Of a DNA stretch of 18,022 bases, positions 16,109-18,022 are shown piece by piece (within the stretch, counting starts at the first letter, position 1; the number at the start of each line of letters is the position of its first letter). The stretch is from JAPLDA01 sp043783155. Its GTDB lineage: Bacteria > Bacteroidota > Bacteroidia > AKYH767-A > 2013-40CM-41-45. The notes under the pieces are model-generated. The model worked only from the letters and a program-made list of their open reading frames with translations. It was not told the origin of the DNA and made no database searches. Location: contig JAYVZS010000007.1 of the NCBI GenBank assembly GCA_043783155.1, positions 1 through 18,022 on the forward strand. The letters run 5' to 3'. Both the position numbers and the translations under genes were made by a program.

Positions 16109-16809
16109 TATAAAACGATGTATGCAATGTTCGGCTCAAAATAAAACTTCTGAATGTGCAATTTATTCAAATCGCCAAAGCCCTCGATTAAAGCTTTCGT
16201 TTCGCCCGGCCATGCAGGGTTATTAATTTCATCAAATGCTATGATACTGCCTTTCGGCATGCGTGGCAAAAAATGATCAATAGCAACTTTCGTCGGTTCA
16301 TACAAATCAAAATCAAGGAACAACAATGAAACAACGAGGTGTTGGTTGGATTGAATAAACTCAGGAATTGTTTTCGTAGCATCTCCCTTTATCAACTGAA
16401 CTTTATCAAACTGATTCAGGAACCGGTTCTCATTGTATTCTTCTACTGAATCAAGAATATAATCGTACGACGTGATGTTGGCAGAAAAGCCACCGCTTTG
16501 AAGATGTTGATTGTCGACCACTCCTTTATCATTTTCATGAACGCTTGGAAACCCGTCAAACGTATCAAAACCATATATTCTTCTGTGAATAGCCATGGGC
16601 TCAAGTCCGGCTGAAAGTTTCGCCCACGCCATTAACCCGCCTCCATGATGAACACCACATTCAATTACAGAGCCCTTGATTGATAAAATCTGTTTGAACA
16701 ATTCATAGCGGGCAACAAAGCGCGTAAGCGCCTGCCTCCTGGTATACAACTCAAAATTATCAAATTTTACCTGTGAACTTGTCCGGTGTTTTTCAAAATT
16801 AGCACTCAT
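16108..16809 (-). CDS. TylF/MycF-type O-methyltransferase
   Basis: Metal-dependent SAM methyltransferase of the family that includes macrocin O-methyltransferase TylF. The 233-residue protein has VIECGVHHGGG (48-58) as SAM loop, YGFDTFDGFP (79-88), KGDATKTIPE (141-150), LLFLDFDLYEPTK (162-174) and AFDEINNPAWPGE (191-203), which supply the acidic metal ligands. It probably methylates a hydroxyl of a sugar or of an acyl substituent on the glycan, such as a glyceroyl group. It is coupled to legG by a one-base start/stop overlap and lies 20 bp after the HAD gene. The substrate is unknown. Confidence 0.82.
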   Translation of the reverse strand: MSANFEKHRTSSQVKFDNFELYTRRQALTRFVARYELFKQILSIKGSVIECGVHHGGGLMAWAKLSAGLEPMAIHRRIYGFDTFDGFPSVHENDKGVVDNQHLQSGGFSANITSYDYILDSVEEYNENRFLNQFDKVQLIKGDATKTIPEFIQSNQHLVVSLLFLDFDLYEPTKVAIDHFLPRMPKGSIIAFDEINNPAWPGETKALIEGFGDLNKLHIQKFYFEPNIAYIVL

Positions 16810-16829
16810 TTTCTGAAGGATAAAAACGA

Positions 16830-17465
16830 TTAGATTTTATTTTGAATCATCAAATAATGAAAGCCAGCATTGGCGGCAAATTTTTCATCCACATCACGAT
16901 CCCCGATATATACAACTTCACTTCCTTTCACTTTATTTTTCAAAACGGAAATAGTTCCAAGTGACAAGAGTGCAGGCTTTTCGAAGTCTTTACCATAATC
17001 GCCGGAAACACATATATTTTTTTTGTCAAAATAGTTCTCCAGCTTAAGTGCTCCTATTTTATTCCACTGAAGAACAGTGGATCCGTTTGACAATAGAAAT
17101 AATTTATATTTTTTTTTCAATTCACTTAAAACAAATCTCTTTCTTTCAGAGAGGGTTATTTTCGGTTTAAAATTTCTGAATGTGCTCAAAGCTATATTGA
17201 TATATTCTTCCCGCAACTTCCTGTTCACCTTCAACTTTTCCAATGTTTCGTCAAAGATAAACGGGTATGAACTTCCTTTTTCGAGCCAACGGGATAACAT
17301 AAAATTAAAAATCGCTTTTTCTTTTTTTCCTTTTCCAAATTTTTTAGCGATCGCATGATATACCTGGCTTATAAATTCAAACTCATCGTACAACGTTCCA
17401 TCCAAATCGAAACCGACCACCTTAATTTTATTCCAGGGTATTTCAGGATACAAATAATTCATCAT
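16830..17465 (-). CDS. HAD-superfamily phosphatase
   Basis: Haloacid-dehalogenase-like hydrolase, expected to remove phosphate from a small molecule in the cytoplasm. The 211-residue protein shows motif I GFDLDGTLYDE (18-28, nucleophile Asp20 and acid Asp22), motif II LLSNGS (124-129), a Lys near 163 and motif IV YIGDRDVDEKFAANAG (186-201). An alpha-helical cap lies between motifs I and II, as in phosphoglycolate-type phosphatases. Its start overlaps the end of the ATP-grasp gene by 23 bp, so the two are translationally coupled and probably work on the same substituent. A second in-frame ATG lies 3 bp further in. The substrate is unknown. Confidence 0.8.
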   Translation of the reverse strand: MMNYLYPEIPWNKIKVVGFDLDGTLYDEFEFISQVYHAIAKKFGKGKKEKAIFNFMLSRWLEKGSSYPFIFDETLEKLKVNRKLREEYINIALSTFRNFKPKITLSERKRFVLSELKKKYKLFLLSNGSTVLQWNKIGALKLENYFDKKNICVSGDYGKDFEKPALLSLGTISVLKNKVKGSEVVYIGDRDVDEKFAANAGFHYLMIQNKI

Positions 17466-18022
17466 AATACCTCAGCATTTTAAGACCAAAGACAATTTTT
17501 TTTGTTTCAATCGATTCTTTCTCCAAAATATTTTTCATTATTAAAGAAATCCAGTTTTCTGAGGCTGCAAAGCCGAGTGCCATTCCGCCTGCAACTCTCG
17601 GGTTGATTTCTGTAAATTTTATTCCGCCCTCGCTATCCTCGAAGCATTGCATGTTAAGAGGACCTGCAAATGGAAGTTCTTTGCATATTTTTTTCACCCA
17701 ATTAATAATGACAGTATGATCAACGGTAATTCCATTGATGGATTTTCCGTCTTTCACTGAGATCCGTTTACGTGGAATAATGTAAACCGGAAAATGACTG
17801 TAATCACAAAAAACATCTATGGTATATTCCTGCCCCATTAAAAATTCCTGCGATACATTACCTCCCATTTCAATTTCCATTTCTTTCGCGTTGATGAAAA
17901 CGCCTTTGCCGCCTCGTCCAAGCCGCGGTTTTACAACAGAATATTTTTTTTCGAGACTTGTTTTTGGTGTCGGGATATTTGCTTTTTCAAAAAACAGGTA
18001 CGTCAGCCATTTGTCCTGGCAA
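17443..18022 (-). CDS. ATP-grasp ligase, carbamoyl-phosphate-synthase-like (5' partial)
   Basis: The frame stays open to the right edge of the window, so the N terminus is missing. The ATG at 17880 is an internal methionine: codons 17881-18021 encode CQDKWLTYLFFEKANIPTPK, then VVKPRLGRGGKGVF, which is the ATP-grasp glycine-rich loop. Downstream are QEFLMGQEYTIDVF, PFAGPLNMQCF and IKFTEINPRVAGG, with the Glu and Asn that hold magnesium. ATP-grasp enzymes join a carboxylate to an amine or thiol through an acyl-phosphate. In glycan clusters they are suspected of attaching amino acids or other acids to amino sugars. It is coupled to the HAD gene. The missing part should hold the pre-ATP-grasp fold. 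Confidence 0.85.
   Translation of the reverse strand, partial: CQDKWLTYLFFEKANIPTPKTSLEKKYSVVKPRLGRGGKGVFINAKEMEIEMGGNVSQEFLMGQEYTIDVFCDYSHFPVYIIPRKRISVKDGKSINGITVDHTVIINWVKKICKELPFAGPLNMQCFEDSEGGIKFTEINPRVAGGMALGFAASENWISLIMKNILEKESIETKKIVFGLKMLRYYDELFVS

Noticed and set aside
17443..17880. A short complete 145-residue protein starting at 17880
   Set aside because: The frame continues open to 18022 and encodes the ATP-grasp glycine-rich loop upstream of that methionine, so the gene is only cut by the window edge.

Overview
This window looks like a chromosomal segment of a Bacteroidota bacterium, probably an uncultured Chitinophagales/Sphingobacteriia-type lineage. The protein families suggest it. 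So do the near absence of Shine-Dalgarno sites, promoter-like TTTG-N18/19-TAnnTTTG motifs, and intergenic repeats of the CTTCGACTCCGCTCAG and CCCCTCTCC-AAA-GGAGAGGGG types. The rank below phylum is a guess.

Left part (1-5208): an intergenic 17-bp tandem repeat array is followed by a phenylalanine-4-hydroxylase-like gene (+). Facing it is cyanophycin synthetase cphA (-). Cyanophycinase cphB (+) diverges from cphA across a 411-bp spacer. That spacer holds a promoter-like site for each gene and a second copy of the repeat family seen at the window start. Together cphA and cphB make and break down the Asp/Arg nitrogen-storage polymer. Their catalytic residues all appear intact, although bacteria of this type are not the textbook cyanophycin makers.

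Right part (5384-18022): twelve genes, all on the minus strand and mostly touching or overlapping, form one long surface-glycan operon that continues beyond the right edge. In transcription order they are: ATP-grasp ligase (5' end cut off), HAD phosphatase, TylF-type methyltransferase, NeuC/LegG-type hydrolysing 2-epimerase, PIG-L deacetylase, PtmE-like CBS-nucleotidyltransferase, LegF/NeuA-type CMP-sugar synthetase, LegB dehydratase, LegC aminotransferase, a GT42/MptE-like Rossmann protein, a class I methyltransferase, an FkbM methyltransferase, a polysaccharide deacetylase and a family 4 glycosyltransferase. (The first two overlap each other; counting every listed gene gives fourteen.)

The core (PtmE-LegB-LegC-LegG-LegF) is the signature of legionaminic-acid-type nonulosonic acid synthesis by the GDP-sugar route known from Campylobacter. 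The synthase (LegI/NeuB) and N-acetyltransferase (LegH) are not in the window. Instead the core is interleaved with a deacetylase, an ATP-grasp ligase, a phosphatase and a methyltransferase. My inference is that the cell makes a legionaminic-acid derivative whose N-acyl group is exchanged or decorated, and that the GT42/MptE-like protein may be its transferase. The cluster is visibly more AT-rich than the cph region.

Intergenic regions carry several decayed or interspersed repeats but no RNA gene, CRISPR array or transposase that I can recognise.
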